A DNA stretch of 17,095 nucleotides. Source: JBBQIY01 sp964618405. GTDB lineage: Bacteria; Verrucomicrobiota; Kiritimatiellia; RFP12; UBA3636. Shown one piece after another: positions 1-7,520 of the stretch; position 1 is the stretch's first letter; each line of letters opens with the position of its first letter. The stretch spans positions 1 to 17,095 of the forward strand of contig CAZUAY010000050.1 of NCBI GenBank assembly GCA_964618405.1, written 5' to 3'. The notes under the pieces are model-generated. The model did not search any database and was not told the DNA's origin. It saw nothing but the letters and a program-made list of their open reading frames with translations. Made by a program: the position numbers and the translations under genes.

Positions 1-140
1 GGTTTATCTACCATAATATCCGAGCGGGGCCATCTCTACCACCTCGTTCCCCGCCAGCAAAAACAGACCCACAACCCAGGTTTGTGCAGATGCTCCTGCC
101 CATATAACTTCTTCCTGACCTCGATGGGGTTTTGAGGTGT
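1..140. other. Non-coding flank, nothing recognised
   Basis: I see no convincing gene, RNA or repeat in this stretch. Short reading frames run through it on the minus strand, but they lack a ribosome binding site and their protein sequence looks like nothing I know. It is simply the outer flank of the inverted-repeat unit that begins at 141. Confidence 0.6.
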
Positions 141-203
141 TTTCCCCGCGAATCTCCGCTAAGCGAGTGGAATGTTTCCGGCCTTTGGCCGTCGTTAATC
201 ACT
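141..203 (+). repeat. Left 63-nt inverted-repeat arm
   Basis: The outer end, TTTCCCCGCGAAT (141-153), is the exact reverse complement of 903-915. The inner end, CGTTAATCACT (193-203), is the exact reverse complement of 853-863. Between them sits a hairpin, CGGCC-TTT-GGCCG (179-191). The first 25 nt recur as a direct copy at 341-365 with 23 of 25 identities. Confidence 0.75.
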
Positions 204-340
204 AAACATTCCCCCCGCCATCAAGAATTTAATTTCACGGTTGAACGGAGTTTGTAAAAGGGCTAGAATACCAGCATGAAATGGGATGAAGACAACGCCG
301 TTGGCATGAGTACGAAAGTCACAAGCATGTTGGATGATGT

Positions 341-405
341 TTTTCCCGCAAATCTCCGCTAAGCGGGTTGATAACGGTGTCTCTTCGCGAAAATTAGCGG
401 GGAAA
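341..405. repeat. Self-complementary third copy of the repeat, just upstream of the GxxExxY gene
   Basis: Positions 341-365 repeat the outer end of the left arm (141-165; two differences). Positions 384-405 are an inverted relative of the same sequence, so the 65-nt segment can fold on itself: 341-349 pairs with 397-405 with one G-T wobble, and most of the next 14 positions also pair. It ends 24 nt before the start codon at 429, so in a transcript the fold would lie directly ahead of the ribosome binding site. An effect on translation or transcription is possible but is inference. Confidence 0.6.
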
Positions 406-428
406 TTCAGCAACACAAGGAGCCTAGC

Positions 429-818
429 ATGGATAACACCCTAATCTACAAAGAGGAATCGTTTGCGATCATTGGAGCCTGCCTAGAAGTCTATAACATC
501 ATGGGCTCTGGGTTCTTAGAGGGCGTTTATCAGAAATGCCTTGAACGCGAATTCACATTGCGGGGTATTCCTCACATACCGCAGAAACGGATCGGTTTAT
601 GCTATAAAGGATTTGATCTAGAGCAGGACTATGTACCTGATTTTATCTGTTACGATAAGATTATCGTCGAGATAAAGGCGATTTCAAAATTGAATAATGA
701 ATTCAGGAGACAGATGCTAAACTACCTGAACGCGACCACGTTTCAACTTGGACATCTCGTTAATTTTGGACATTACAAAACATTGGAAAAGGAACGATTC
801 GTTTTAACCCAACATTAA
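429..818 (+). CDS. GxxExxY family protein, PD-(D/E)XK nuclease-like fold
   Basis: A complete 129-residue protein, the normal size for this family. The naming motif is G28-x-x-E31-x-x-Y34 (GFLEGVY). A nuclease-like core follows: D71 in YVPDF, then E81-x-K83 in VEIKA, then a Q-x-x-NYL stretch, matching the D...ExK...Q pattern of PD-(D/E)XK enzymes. No signal peptide or membrane segment is seen, so it should be cytoplasmic. Family members are widespread and often repeated in PVC-group and environmental genomes; the biological function is not established and nuclease activity is only suggested by the fold. The start is well supported by AAGGAG at 417-422, six nt before ATG. It stands alone inside an inverted-repeat unit, and its base composition is AT-rich compared with the glycan genes downstream, which suggests separate acquisition. 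Confidence 0.9.
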   Translation: MDNTLIYKEESFAIIGACLEVYNIMGSGFLEGVYQKCLEREFTLRGIPHIPQKRIGLCYKGFDLEQDYVPDFICYDKIIVEIKAISKLNNEFRRQMLNYLNATTFQLGHLVNFGHYKTLEKERFVLTQH

Positions 819-832
819 GCACGTTAACAACC

Positions 833-851
833 CAGCAGGGCGGCTGTTTTT
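833..851 (+). terminator. Weak candidate terminator after the GxxExxY gene
   Basis: A four-pair stem CAGC/GCTG (833-836 with 843-846), a six-nt loop and a run of five T lie 14 nt after the stop codon. The stem is short, so the call is tentative. The T run touches the right inverted-repeat arm. Confidence 0.25.
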
Positions 852-852
852 C

Positions 853-915
853 AGTGATTAACGGCGGGCGGAGCCCGAGAAAAACACCGTCCTTTCGCGG
901 GGATTCGCGGGGAAA
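853..915 (-). repeat. Right 63-nt inverted-repeat arm
   Basis: Reverse-complement partner of 141-203 and exactly the same length. Its internal hairpin, CGGGC-GGA-GCCCG (865-877), occupies the same place as the left-arm hairpin. The loop sequence differs and one stem pair is changed on both sides, so pairing is kept although the sequence has drifted. Confidence 0.75.
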
Positions 916-949
916 TAAACGTTTGTTTAGAGGTGTGTGAAAATATAGT

Positions 950-979
950 TTGACAGGTGATTCTGCTTTGTGGTATTCT
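950..979 (+). promoter_or_regulatory. Putative sigma70-type promoter for the plus-strand gene set
   Basis: TTGACA (950-955) is a perfect -35 consensus. After 18 nt comes TATTCT (974-979), four of six matches to the -10 consensus, preceded by TG at 971-972, giving an extended -10. Transcription would begin near 986 and run toward the gene at 1272. It lies about 35 bp outside the right inverted-repeat arm. Prediction from sequence only. Confidence 0.45.
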
Positions 980-1271
980 CTCGGGCAGTTCGACGGATAG
1001 TGTCCACGCTCGGGTTACTGATTAAAGATACAGGGCTGTAACTTTGCAAACCATCCTTCGAAGAAGTCACCGAGCGAAGCGAGGTTACCCTTGATTTTGG
1101 GCGTAGCATGTTGTCGCGCAGAAAATGGAGGAGCAGGCCGAAATGTCGGGCTCGTCCAAGGAGGGTGAATGAATATTTCAGCCTGCCAAACGCCCCGCGG
1201 GGGCAAGCCGTCAGGCGCAGCGTCTCGGGGGGGGTGCAAGAGCCTCAAGTACCTCGGATGAGACTAGCCAC
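980..1271 (+). other. Long untranslated leader upstream of the TPR gene, with a candidate 30-codon ORF
   Basis: No established gene lies in this stretch. If the promoter at 950-979 is used, the first mRNA has a leader of about 290 nt. Within it, AAGGAGG (1158-1164) is the best Shine-Dalgarno match in the region. It sits only four nt before an ATG at 1169 that opens a 30-codon frame ending at 1261, ten nt before the next gene's start. The peptide is rich in Gly, Ser and Lys and resembles nothing I recognise. It may be a leader peptide coupled to the TPR gene or chance. No riboswitch class is recognised. Reading frames on the opposite strand look like noise. Confidence 0.35.
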
Positions 1272-2117
1272 ATGAAAAAATTCGCAACAGGTCTATTGGT
1301 TTTTTGTTTCGTGTTTCACGTTGCTGCTGGATATCTGGATGACTTCCAGAGTGCTCTCCAACATTACGAAGCACGCGACTGGACGAATGCGGCATCCGCA
1401 TTTTCTGCATTGGCGGAAACAAGCTCCACCGCGCTGCAGGATCGATGTCAGTTATACGTGGTGCGAGCCTTGGCCGCTACAAAAGATCGGGAAGCGGCCT
1501 TTGCCGCCGCCGAGCGGATTCGAGATCCCCATTGGAGGGCCTATGCGAGGATGGCCGCGCTGGAAACCCTCGGACAACCCGCCGAACTGCTACAAACCTT
1601 TCGTGATGAACCGATCCAAGATTGGCCAGACTCACTCGCCTATCTCGGATTTCTAATGCGTGGCACGGCGGCGGGCCTCGCTCCGGAGGCGCGTCCAGAT
1701 CTTAAGCGCGCGGCGGCCGAAGCTGGCTCAGACTCGACGAGCAAGGGTTTGGCGTTGAATCGGCTTGTGTCCGCCCACCTTGCGGCTGGCGATTCCGCAA
1801 GCGCGCTCGCAACCGCCGAGCGGCTCGTCGGACTGACAGCCTGCAGAGGAAAATATTTCTGGATAGACGGTGTCTTCCAGAAAGCCCGTCTCCTCAGTGC
1901 CGTAAAACGCTTCGACGAGGCGGAGAGTACACTGGAACTCATGAGCAAAAATACCGAACCGATCTTCCGGTTTCGCTACCTTGAAGCGCAAGGCGATTTG
2001 GCGCTAGCCCGTGAACGGCACACCGAGGCAGAAGACTGGTATAGTCAGGCCTTGGAACTCCCCAATGTCAACCCTCTTTATCCGACCAATCTACGTAAAA
2101 AACTTGGACAAAACTAA
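1272..2117 (+). CDS. Exported TPR-like repeat protein
   Basis: 281 residues. The N-terminus is a clear signal peptide: KK, a hydrophobic stretch, then cleavage probably around residues 19-20 (VAAG). The mature part is nearly all alpha-helical, with repeating Ala-rich helix pairs. TPR-like signatures include a stretch near residues 25-45 (YEARDWTNAASAFSALAE), another near 165-185 (HLAAGDSASALATAERL) and a final unit near 245-260 (ERHTEAEDWYSQALEL). Such proteins usually act as protein-interaction scaffolds; no catalytic motif is visible. The start is supported by a modest ribosome site, GGATGAG (1256-1262). It is first in the plus-strand set and ends only six nt before the DUF4838 gene, so the two are probably co-transcribed. 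A role in organising the glycan enzymes outside the cytoplasm is inference. Confidence 0.8.
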   Translation: MKKFATGLLVFCFVFHVAAGYLDDFQSALQHYEARDWTNAASAFSALAETSSTALQDRCQLYVVRALAATKDREAAFAAAERIRDPHWRAYARMAALETLGQPAELLQTFRDEPIQDWPDSLAYLGFLMRGTAAGLAPEARPDLKRAAAEAGSDSTSKGLALNRLVSAHLAAGDSASALATAERLVGLTACRGKYFWIDGVFQKARLLSAVKRFDEAESTLELMSKNTEPIFRFRYLEAQGDLALARERHTEAEDWYSQALELPNVNPLYPTNLRKKLGQN

Positions 2118-2123
2118 TTCGGG

Positions 2124-4574
2124 TTGGCCTCGATAGAACGTCACCCTCTTTTTCGAAACTACGTGAATACACAACCCTTCCGCCTCCCGCCTCTAAGCAT
2201 CCTGAAACGCCGCCGGATCACCGTTTTACTGCTATCCTTAGCTCTGACGACAAGCCGCCTTACTGCCTTTGATGTCGTCCGAGACGGTTTGCCCAAGGCC
2301 GAACTCGTCCTTGTGTCCGAAGCCAACGCGAGCCAGTGCCTCGCTGCGGACGATTTGAAGAGGTACATCGAAGCCATCACCGGCGTGACGTTGGACATCG
2401 TGCCAACACCGACCGGCCATTTCGAGAACCGGATCTTCGTCGGCGAAAGTGAACATACACGCGCGCTTGGCTTCGACCTCACCGGTGTCGAACAGGGCGG
2501 CTATAAGATAGTCGTGGAAAAGAACGAGGTGATCGTTGCTGGGCGCGACCTGTTGCGCGGCGTCCCTCCGTACGAAAATCGCAACCCAGAGTCCGTTCAG
2601 GCCTGGCAGACACGGATTGGGGTAAAGTTCCCCGTGCCCAGCATCTCTATGGAACGCGTCTTACCAAACCTCGGCATCCGCCCGAACGACGACACCGGAA
2701 CCTGGTACGCTGCCTGTGACCTCCTCGAACAGCTCGGGGTGCGCTGGTATGCGCCCGGCGAACTTGGAACGGTCATCCCACCGCACGCCGACACCCTGCG
2801 TTTCGAACCCCAGCATCGGGTCTGCACACCCCACTCCGCCTTCCGGCAACTCTACATCTATACAACTGGCGAGGAAACCCAACGTTGGTTGCACAGACTC
2901 CGCAGCGGTGTTTCCCGAATGCGCTCATTTAACCACACGACTTGGGAGGTGATGGCCAAGGATATTCGCGCCGAATTTCCCCAGATCCTCGCGCACGATC
3001 AGCATGGCGAGGTGGTCGGCGGACAAAGAGGCGTCCCGAAACTCACAGATCCCATCTTCCGAAAGCTGTCGATGCAATACCTGCGCGCCGTCCTAGACTT
3101 GCTGCCAGGCCTCGAATCGCATGCCCTCGGAATGCCCGATGGACTCGGTGCCATCGATTTCGAAGATTCCAAGCACTTCTCAATCGGCAATACCTTGGAA
3201 AATCGGTTCAACAACTACGTCTGGGACTACTGGAGCTGGGCGGCAGACGAGCTCGCAAAAACGCACCCGGACCGCTTCCTTGAATGTGCCGGCTATCCAC
3301 CCTATTTCGGACCGCCCGACGACCCCTCCCTCGTACGCGACAACGTCTCCATCACCCTCTGTTACTGGACGAGCTGGTTGACCGAACCCCACCGGCGCAA
3401 GATGATCCTCGACACGCGCGAGGCTTGGTGGCATCTTTTGAAGCCTGATCGGCTCCGCGTCTGGGATTACTTTCTGTTCTTTTTCTCCGGCCTTGAGCCC
3501 CGCATTCCGCCTTTTTTTACAGCCGCTCTCCAGAAAGATATGCAGGCCCTTGATGGACGCTGTATCGGTAAATTCATCGAGGTCAAAGGCGACAATGGCC
3601 AAATTACCTGCCCAGGAATCATGCACTTTTTGCTGTATTGGCAGAATCGGCTCTTCTGGGATCCTAACGAGGATCGGGAAGCGGTTCTCGCCGATTACTA
3701 TGTACGCTATTTCGGACCTGCGGCCGAACCGATGCAGGGCTTCTACGAATTTGCAGAAGAAGCATTCTGCAACCCCGTCCCGCTTCATAAGCGAACCGTC
3801 GTATCGCTGAGCGGACACAACGAACACTATTTTGAGTACTTAAACCGCGCCCGCGCTGCGGTCGAACCCGGCTCGATCTATGATCGCCGGATCGCCCAGA
3901 TCGAAGAGGAAATTCTGCCCCTCCGCAAGATGGCTGCCTCGTTGGAGCGCAAGGGCCCCTCTTACTGGCTCCAACAGCCGCCCTTGGGGCTGAAGCCCGA
4001 AGCACTCGACGCGGATCCTGCAAAATACGATTATGGGTGGGTGCCCCTCAAAGACCTCACCACCGGCGAAGCAATTCTCCGCGACAAAACCGACGTAGTC
4101 ATACGCCGAGGGGAAAACGTGCTGTACGTGCTGGCGGTCTGCCACAAGAACGACATGCAAGACCTGAATGCCACTTGCGAAACCAACGACGATGTCGCCA
4201 TCTTCAATGACGAAGTGCTTGAGGTCTATGTCTCCACACCTGAGCACAGTTTCTTCAAGATCGTCGTGAACCCTAACGGCGCAGTCTACGACGAATCAAC
4301 CGATCCGGAGATTGTTCAGCGCAACAATTCCATGCCCATTTTCTGGACACCCGGCACGCGAGTCGCGGTTCAGAAGCTAGAGGATCGCTGGATCGTCGAG
4401 ATGGCAATTCCGACCGGCGACTTCGGTGCCCTTGGGCCAACGAAGGAATACACGTGGGGAATTCAGGTCGGTCGTACACGCTGGTCCCACGGGCAGGCAT
4501 CTAATCAGGCACTGGCCCCGACGGGCGGCCGCTATGACGAAACTGGTCGCTGGGGCAATCTTTGGGCTCGATGA
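2124..4574 (+). CDS. DUF4838 family glycoside-hydrolase-like protein with C-terminal CBM9-like domain
   Basis: 816 residues from a TTG start. A basic RRR and hydrophobic stretch near residues 29-48 forms a signal peptide ending about TA-FDVV, so the protein is exported. Residues about 60-145 resemble the N-terminal domain of GH67 alpha-glucuronidases (LAADDLKRYIEAITG...). The large middle part is DUF4838, recognised by its late helix motif (LFWDPNEDREAVLADYYVRYFGPAA, split here as LFWDPNEDRE near 510 and ADYYVRYFGPAA just after). Residues about 640-816 are a CBM9-like, DOMON-type beta-sandwich (NDEVLEVYV, WIVEMAIP, WGIQVGR). DUF4838 is thought to be a TIM-barrel hydrolase family acting on polysaccharide, but activity is unproven. 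It lacks the CxCxxC motif present in the second DUF4838 protein here. There is no clear Shine-Dalgarno at 2124; GTG at 2163 is the only other plausible start, and coupling to the preceding gene would fit. Confidence 0.85.
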   Translation: MASIERHPLFRNYVNTQPFRLPPLSILKRRRITVLLLSLALTTSRLTAFDVVRDGLPKAELVLVSEANASQCLAADDLKRYIEAITGVTLDIVPTPTGHFENRIFVGESEHTRALGFDLTGVEQGGYKIVVEKNEVIVAGRDLLRGVPPYENRNPESVQAWQTRIGVKFPVPSISMERVLPNLGIRPNDDTGTWYAACDLLEQLGVRWYAPGELGTVIPPHADTLRFEPQHRVCTPHSAFRQLYIYTTGEETQRWLHRLRSGVSRMRSFNHTTWEVMAKDIRAEFPQILAHDQHGEVVGGQRGVPKLTDPIFRKLSMQYLRAVLDLLPGLESHALGMPDGLGAIDFEDSKHFSIGNTLENRFNNYVWDYWSWAADELAKTHPDRFLECAGYPPYFGPPDDPSLVRDNVSITLCYWTSWLTEPHRRKMILDTREAWWHLLKPDRLRVWDYFLFFFSGLEPRIPPFFTAALQKDMQALDGRCIGKFIEVKGDNGQITCPGIMHFLLYWQNRLFWDPNEDREAVLADYYVRYFGPAAEPMQGFYEFAEEAFCNPVPLHKRTVVSLSGHNEHYFEYLNRARAAVEPGSIYDRRIAQIEEEILPLRKMAASLERKGPSYWLQQPPLGLKPEALDADPAKYDYGWVPLKDLTTGEAILRDKTDVVIRRGENVLYVLAVCHKNDMQDLNATCETNDDVAIFNDEVLEVYVSTPEHSFFKIVVNPNGAVYDESTDPEIVQRNNSMPIFWTPGTRVAVQKLEDRWIVEMAIPTGDFGALGPTKEYTWGIQVGRTRWSHGQASNQALAPTGGRYDETGRWGNLWAR

Positions 4575-4612
4575 GTAGACGTTGTTAAACCAACTCAATA
4601 TGGAGATCTAAA

Positions 4613-5968
4613 ATGAAGCATTCAACATGGTTTTCTCTCAAGAACGTTTCTTGGCTCGCTTGGTGTTTCGCGGGCTGGATGAGTATCGGCTGCTCGTACG
4701 GCATCGAATATTTTGTGGCACAAGCAGGGCAGACGCCTAGCGACTTCCGAAGCTGGGGCGGGGCGGCGAGCAACATCCAAGCCGCTGTTGATATGGCGGT
4801 CGACAGCGACATCGTCTGGGTCGGAGCGGGTCACTATACCCTCCCTTCTAACCCCACGAATTATTACGGCACCAACGTAGTCTATATCGGTCGCTCGATA
4901 ACGCTTCGGGGCGCAACTGGCAATCCTGCCGACGTTATTGTCGACGGCGAGAATGCCTACCGACCGCTCGTTGTCCGCATAACCACCACCACCACCAAGC
5001 CGGTCGTGCTCGACGGTTTGACCTTCTGTAACGGCTTAGCTACAAACTACGGCGGTGGAATCATGCTAGCAGATCCCGCTGACTGGGCCGAATACAAAGT
5101 AATCATCCAGAACTGCATTGTCCGCGACAACACCGTGGCCTGGGGAACTCAGGCCACGGGTGGAGGCATCTGTGTTTCGCCCTATATGAAGGATGTTGTC
5201 ATTTCGAACTGCGTCCTGAGCGGCAACATCGCCGAAAGCTCCGGTTCCAGCCGTAGCCTAGGCGGAGCCGTCTCCAGTACAACCGGCAATCCTGGGCCCG
5301 CCCTGCGGCTGATCGAGTGTCAGGTCATGAACAACGTGGCTGGCGAAGGCGGCGGCATTTACGGCAACATGGTCGCGTTGTTTCTTGATCGCTGCACGTT
5401 CCACGACAACCGAGCGCTGCTCCGGTACGGCGGCGCGGTTTTTTTGGAAAACCCCATGAAGCCCTGCTACACTCGCCACTGCTTGTTCTATAACAATGTT
5501 GCAGCGAGTGACGGCGGTGCCATCTACTGGAGCCGAAAACAACCCTTGATTCTAGACCACTGCACGATCGTCAGCAACTGGAGTTCGTCCGCCGCTATCA
5601 CATTGGGTACCCCTGACGAACCCTCGGGGCTCATTTTGAACAATACGATCCTTCACAGGAACCACCCAGCGGAAATCACTGGCAATCCCTTAACCAACCT
5701 CTACGCCACGAATTCCTGCGTGGGGTCGCTTGCCAACCTCAACGCAACAGACTGCTTTACCGATGATCCCGGATTCCAGAACTTCGAAAAACAGGATTTC
5801 CGGCTGGCCGCCTCTTCGCTCTGCGTCAATGCGGGCAGGCCCTTAGCCTGGGTCACGGCGGCAACGCTGGATCTGGCTGACAATCCGCGCGTCGATCGCT
5901 TGTCCGGCATCGCGGATATCGGTTGTTTTGAACGCACAAATGCTGGGACTCTCTTGCAGATCCGATGA
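4613..5968 (+). CDS. Secreted right-handed parallel beta-helix protein
   Basis: 451 residues with a long signal sequence ending near residue 30 (GCSYG). The cysteine at 27 could be a lipobox (SIGC), making it a possible lipoprotein. The mature start (YFVAQAG...SNIQAAVDMAV) is the typical opening of pectate-lyase-like beta-helix proteins of PVC bacteria, followed by many short rungs with N-C-x-V and GGG/GGA turns (for example VIQNCIVRDN, VISNCVLSGN, LDRCTFHDN). The C-terminus (DNPRVDRLSGIADIGCFE) matches the choice-of-anchor Q type ending. Such folds bind or cleave uronic-acid polysaccharides or act as surface adhesins; catalytic residues cannot be assigned. GGAG at 4602-4605 lies seven nt before ATG. 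The gap to the DUF4838 gene is 38 nt. A five-copy ACC microsatellite (4982-4996) encodes five Thr. Confidence 0.85.
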   Translation: MKHSTWFSLKNVSWLAWCFAGWMSIGCSYGIEYFVAQAGQTPSDFRSWGGAASNIQAAVDMAVDSDIVWVGAGHYTLPSNPTNYYGTNVVYIGRSITLRGATGNPADVIVDGENAYRPLVVRITTTTTKPVVLDGLTFCNGLATNYGGGIMLADPADWAEYKVIIQNCIVRDNTVAWGTQATGGGICVSPYMKDVVISNCVLSGNIAESSGSSRSLGGAVSSTTGNPGPALRLIECQVMNNVAGEGGGIYGNMVALFLDRCTFHDNRALLRYGGAVFLENPMKPCYTRHCLFYNNVAASDGGAIYWSRKQPLILDHCTIVSNWSSSAAITLGTPDEPSGLILNNTILHRNHPAEITGNPLTNLYATNSCVGSLANLNATDCFTDDPGFQNFEKQDFRLAASSLCVNAGRPLAWVTAATLDLADNPRVDRLSGIADIGCFERTNAGTLLQIR

Positions 5969-6245
5969 CGCTGGGATTGGAGATGCGCAGCTTGGCCGTT
6001 TTCTCCACCTTAACCGAAATCGCTCGCGACAACGTTTTTAGGAAGCCCAAAGTTACTCCATCGTTTTTTCTGATCGCGCCCCAGGGTGGGCTTATCGATA
6101 ACGTCACCTACCTTGCTCTACTTGCAACTCTTCTACTTGATAATTCCGTTGATGCGAATGACATGATTGTTGGTTTTTGTAAGACTTGATCAAATTTTTC
6201 AATATTTTAAAAGGTAACATTTATACCCTTGGAGAAACAACTTTT
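5969..6245 (+). other. Gap between the beta-helix and GH109-like genes; possible separate promoter region
   Basis: The last 60 bp (about 6185-6230) are markedly AT-rich, which is suitable for a promoter, but I cannot fix -35 and -10 boxes. A 74-codon frame starts at 5965, overlapping the preceding stop codon (ATGA), but its sequence has no recognisable family or ribosome site. The size of the gap suggests the GH109-like gene may be transcribed independently of the first three genes. Confidence 0.4.
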
Positions 6246-7520
6246 ATGAAGAACATTCATGCGAATCAGAAGACCGTTGTTGGCATCATTGGATTAGGAT
6301 TGCGTGCAACGGTATCGATAGGGACTATTTCCACCTTATTGAAGCTTGATGGCGTTGAGATCGGTGCTATCTGCGACTTTTCTGAGCCTGCGATTGCCGT
6401 GGCTCTTGGCATTTTTGAAAAGGCGAGACTCCCACCACCCACGGTATTCAGAAACTACCGAGAGTTACTCGCCCAACCGGAGATCGAAGCGATCATCATT
6501 ACGACATCGTGGAATGACCATCTGCCGATTGCGATTGATGCGATGGAAGCTGGGAAGTATGTCGGTGTCGAAGTTGGCGGAGCCTCATCCGTCGATGAGC
6601 TTTGGCGGCTTGTACGCACGTTTGAGCGGACGGAAAACCCGTGCATGATCCTCGAGAACTGCTGTTATGGGCGGAATGAGCTGATGGTATTCAATATGGT
6701 GCGCCAAGGGCTTTTTGGTGAAATCGTCCATTGTGCCGGTGGCTATGAGCATGATTTGCGGATCTGTCTAATTCGGACTGCTGAAGAGGGCTGTGACGAG
6801 CGCACACTTCACAATCGGTTTCGTAATGCCGACTTATATCCGACGCATCAATTGGGTCCGATCGCGAAGTTGCTTAGGATTAATCGAGGAAACCGCTTTT
6901 TGACATTGACCTCTACGGCTTGCAAGTCTCGTGGTTTGCAGGATTTTACTCGCTTTACAGAGGGGCGCGAGGTGATGGCGGCCAAAGGGGATGTGGTGAC
7001 GACTGTGATCACGTGTGCTGGAGGCGAAACGATCGTCTTGACGCATTGCGTTTCGTTGCCACGTCCATATTCGCGTTGCGGCAGGGTTCAGGGTACGCGA
7101 GGCATCTGGCTTGAGGATGCCAAGGGGATTTATATCGATCATGCCACCCGTGAGAAACCGCTGCTTGATTCGGACGGGAACCCGTTTCCAGTGGGACGCT
7201 GGAATCCAGTAGAAATGTTTTATAAGACCTACGATCATCCGATCTGGCGTGATTATCATTCTCAGATGATCGGTGGGCATGGAGGAATGGATGGCTTGGT
7301 GCTTTCCGCATTTCTTGATACGGTTCGAAATCGTTCAACTCCTCCCATTGACGTTTATGATTGCGCCACCTGGATGGCAGTGACGTGTCTTTCTGAGCAG
7401 TCCATCGCTTTAGGTGGTCATCCCGTGGCGTTTCCTGATTTTACTAACGGCAGATGGATCAATCGTCCCCCTGTGCCGTTTAATCGTTGGTCGCTTGATG
7501 AAGTTTTTTCGCCGTCTTGA
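6246..7520 (+). CDS. GH109-like Gfo/Idh/MocA family protein (probable NAD-dependent glycosidase)
   Basis: 424 residues. The Rossmann NAD-binding motif is G13-I-I-G16-L-G18. The rest follows the GH109 alpha-N-acetylgalactosaminidase pattern: EVGGA near 109-113 where many Gfo/Idh/MocA dehydrogenases have an EKP-type Lys motif, LENCCYGR at 136-143, LYPTH at 197-201, SLPRPYSR, GGHGGMD with H345, and VPDF-like AFPDF near the end. GH109 enzymes hold NAD tightly and cleave glycosides by a transient oxidation at C3. Substrate-contacting Tyr/His of the known enzymes would correspond to Y198/H201, from memory. There is no signal peptide, unlike the Tat-exported characterised members, so it is probably cytoplasmic. 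ATG at 6246 is preceded by GGAG (6231-6234); the TTG at 6186 is unlikely. Base use is more T-rich than in the genes before it. Exact substrate is unknown; a plain dehydrogenase remains possible. Confidence 0.85.
   Translation: MKNIHANQKTVVGIIGLGLRATVSIGTISTLLKLDGVEIGAICDFSEPAIAVALGIFEKARLPPPTVFRNYRELLAQPEIEAIIITTSWNDHLPIAIDAMEAGKYVGVEVGGASSVDELWRLVRTFERTENPCMILENCCYGRNELMVFNMVRQGLFGEIVHCAGGYEHDLRICLIRTAEEGCDERTLHNRFRNADLYPTHQLGPIAKLLRINRGNRFLTLTSTACKSRGLQDFTRFTEGREVMAAKGDVVTTVITCAGGETIVLTHCVSLPRPYSRCGRVQGTRGIWLEDAKGIYIDHATREKPLLDSDGNPFPVGRWNPVEMFYKTYDHPIWRDYHSQMIGGHGGMDGLVLSAFLDTVRNRSTPPIDVYDCATWMAVTCLSEQSIALGGHPVAFPDFTNGRWINRPPVPFNRWSLDEVFSPS

Larger units (their letters stand above)
141..915. 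mobile_element. Candidate inverted-repeat-bounded unit carrying a GxxExxY gene
   Basis: What is seen: a 775 bp segment whose first 63 nt (141-203) and last 63 nt (853-915) are imperfect reverse complements. They match perfectly over the outer 13 nt and the inner 11 nt, and about 46 of 63 positions match by hand count without gaps. The segment holds one complete gene (429-818), is more AT-rich than the large genes to its right, and contains a third related sequence at 341-405. What is inferred: it may be a small non-autonomous mobile or domesticated unit. There is no transposase, and I could not recognise a target-site duplication outside the arms. Alternatives are a structured untranslated region conserved around this gene family, or two independent insertions of one intergenic repeat in opposite orientation. 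Confidence 0.4.

Noticed and set aside
195..416. 73-codon minus-strand frame across the repeats
   Set aside because: It reads through the inverted-repeat sequence, has no known family and no ribosome site; most likely chance coding in repeat DNA.
1015..1248. Minus-strand frame in the leader of the TPR gene
   Set aside because: Low-complexity, Pro/Arg-rich translation opposite the leader with no family resemblance.
4982..4996. (ACC)5 microsatellite
   Set aside because: A short in-frame run encoding five Thr inside the beta-helix gene; too short to be notable.
5965..6189. 74-codon plus-strand frame overlapping the beta-helix stop codon as ATGA
   Set aside because: The overlap looks like translational coupling, but there is no ribosome site, no recognisable domain and composition unlike the neighbours. 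Kept only as a remote possibility.
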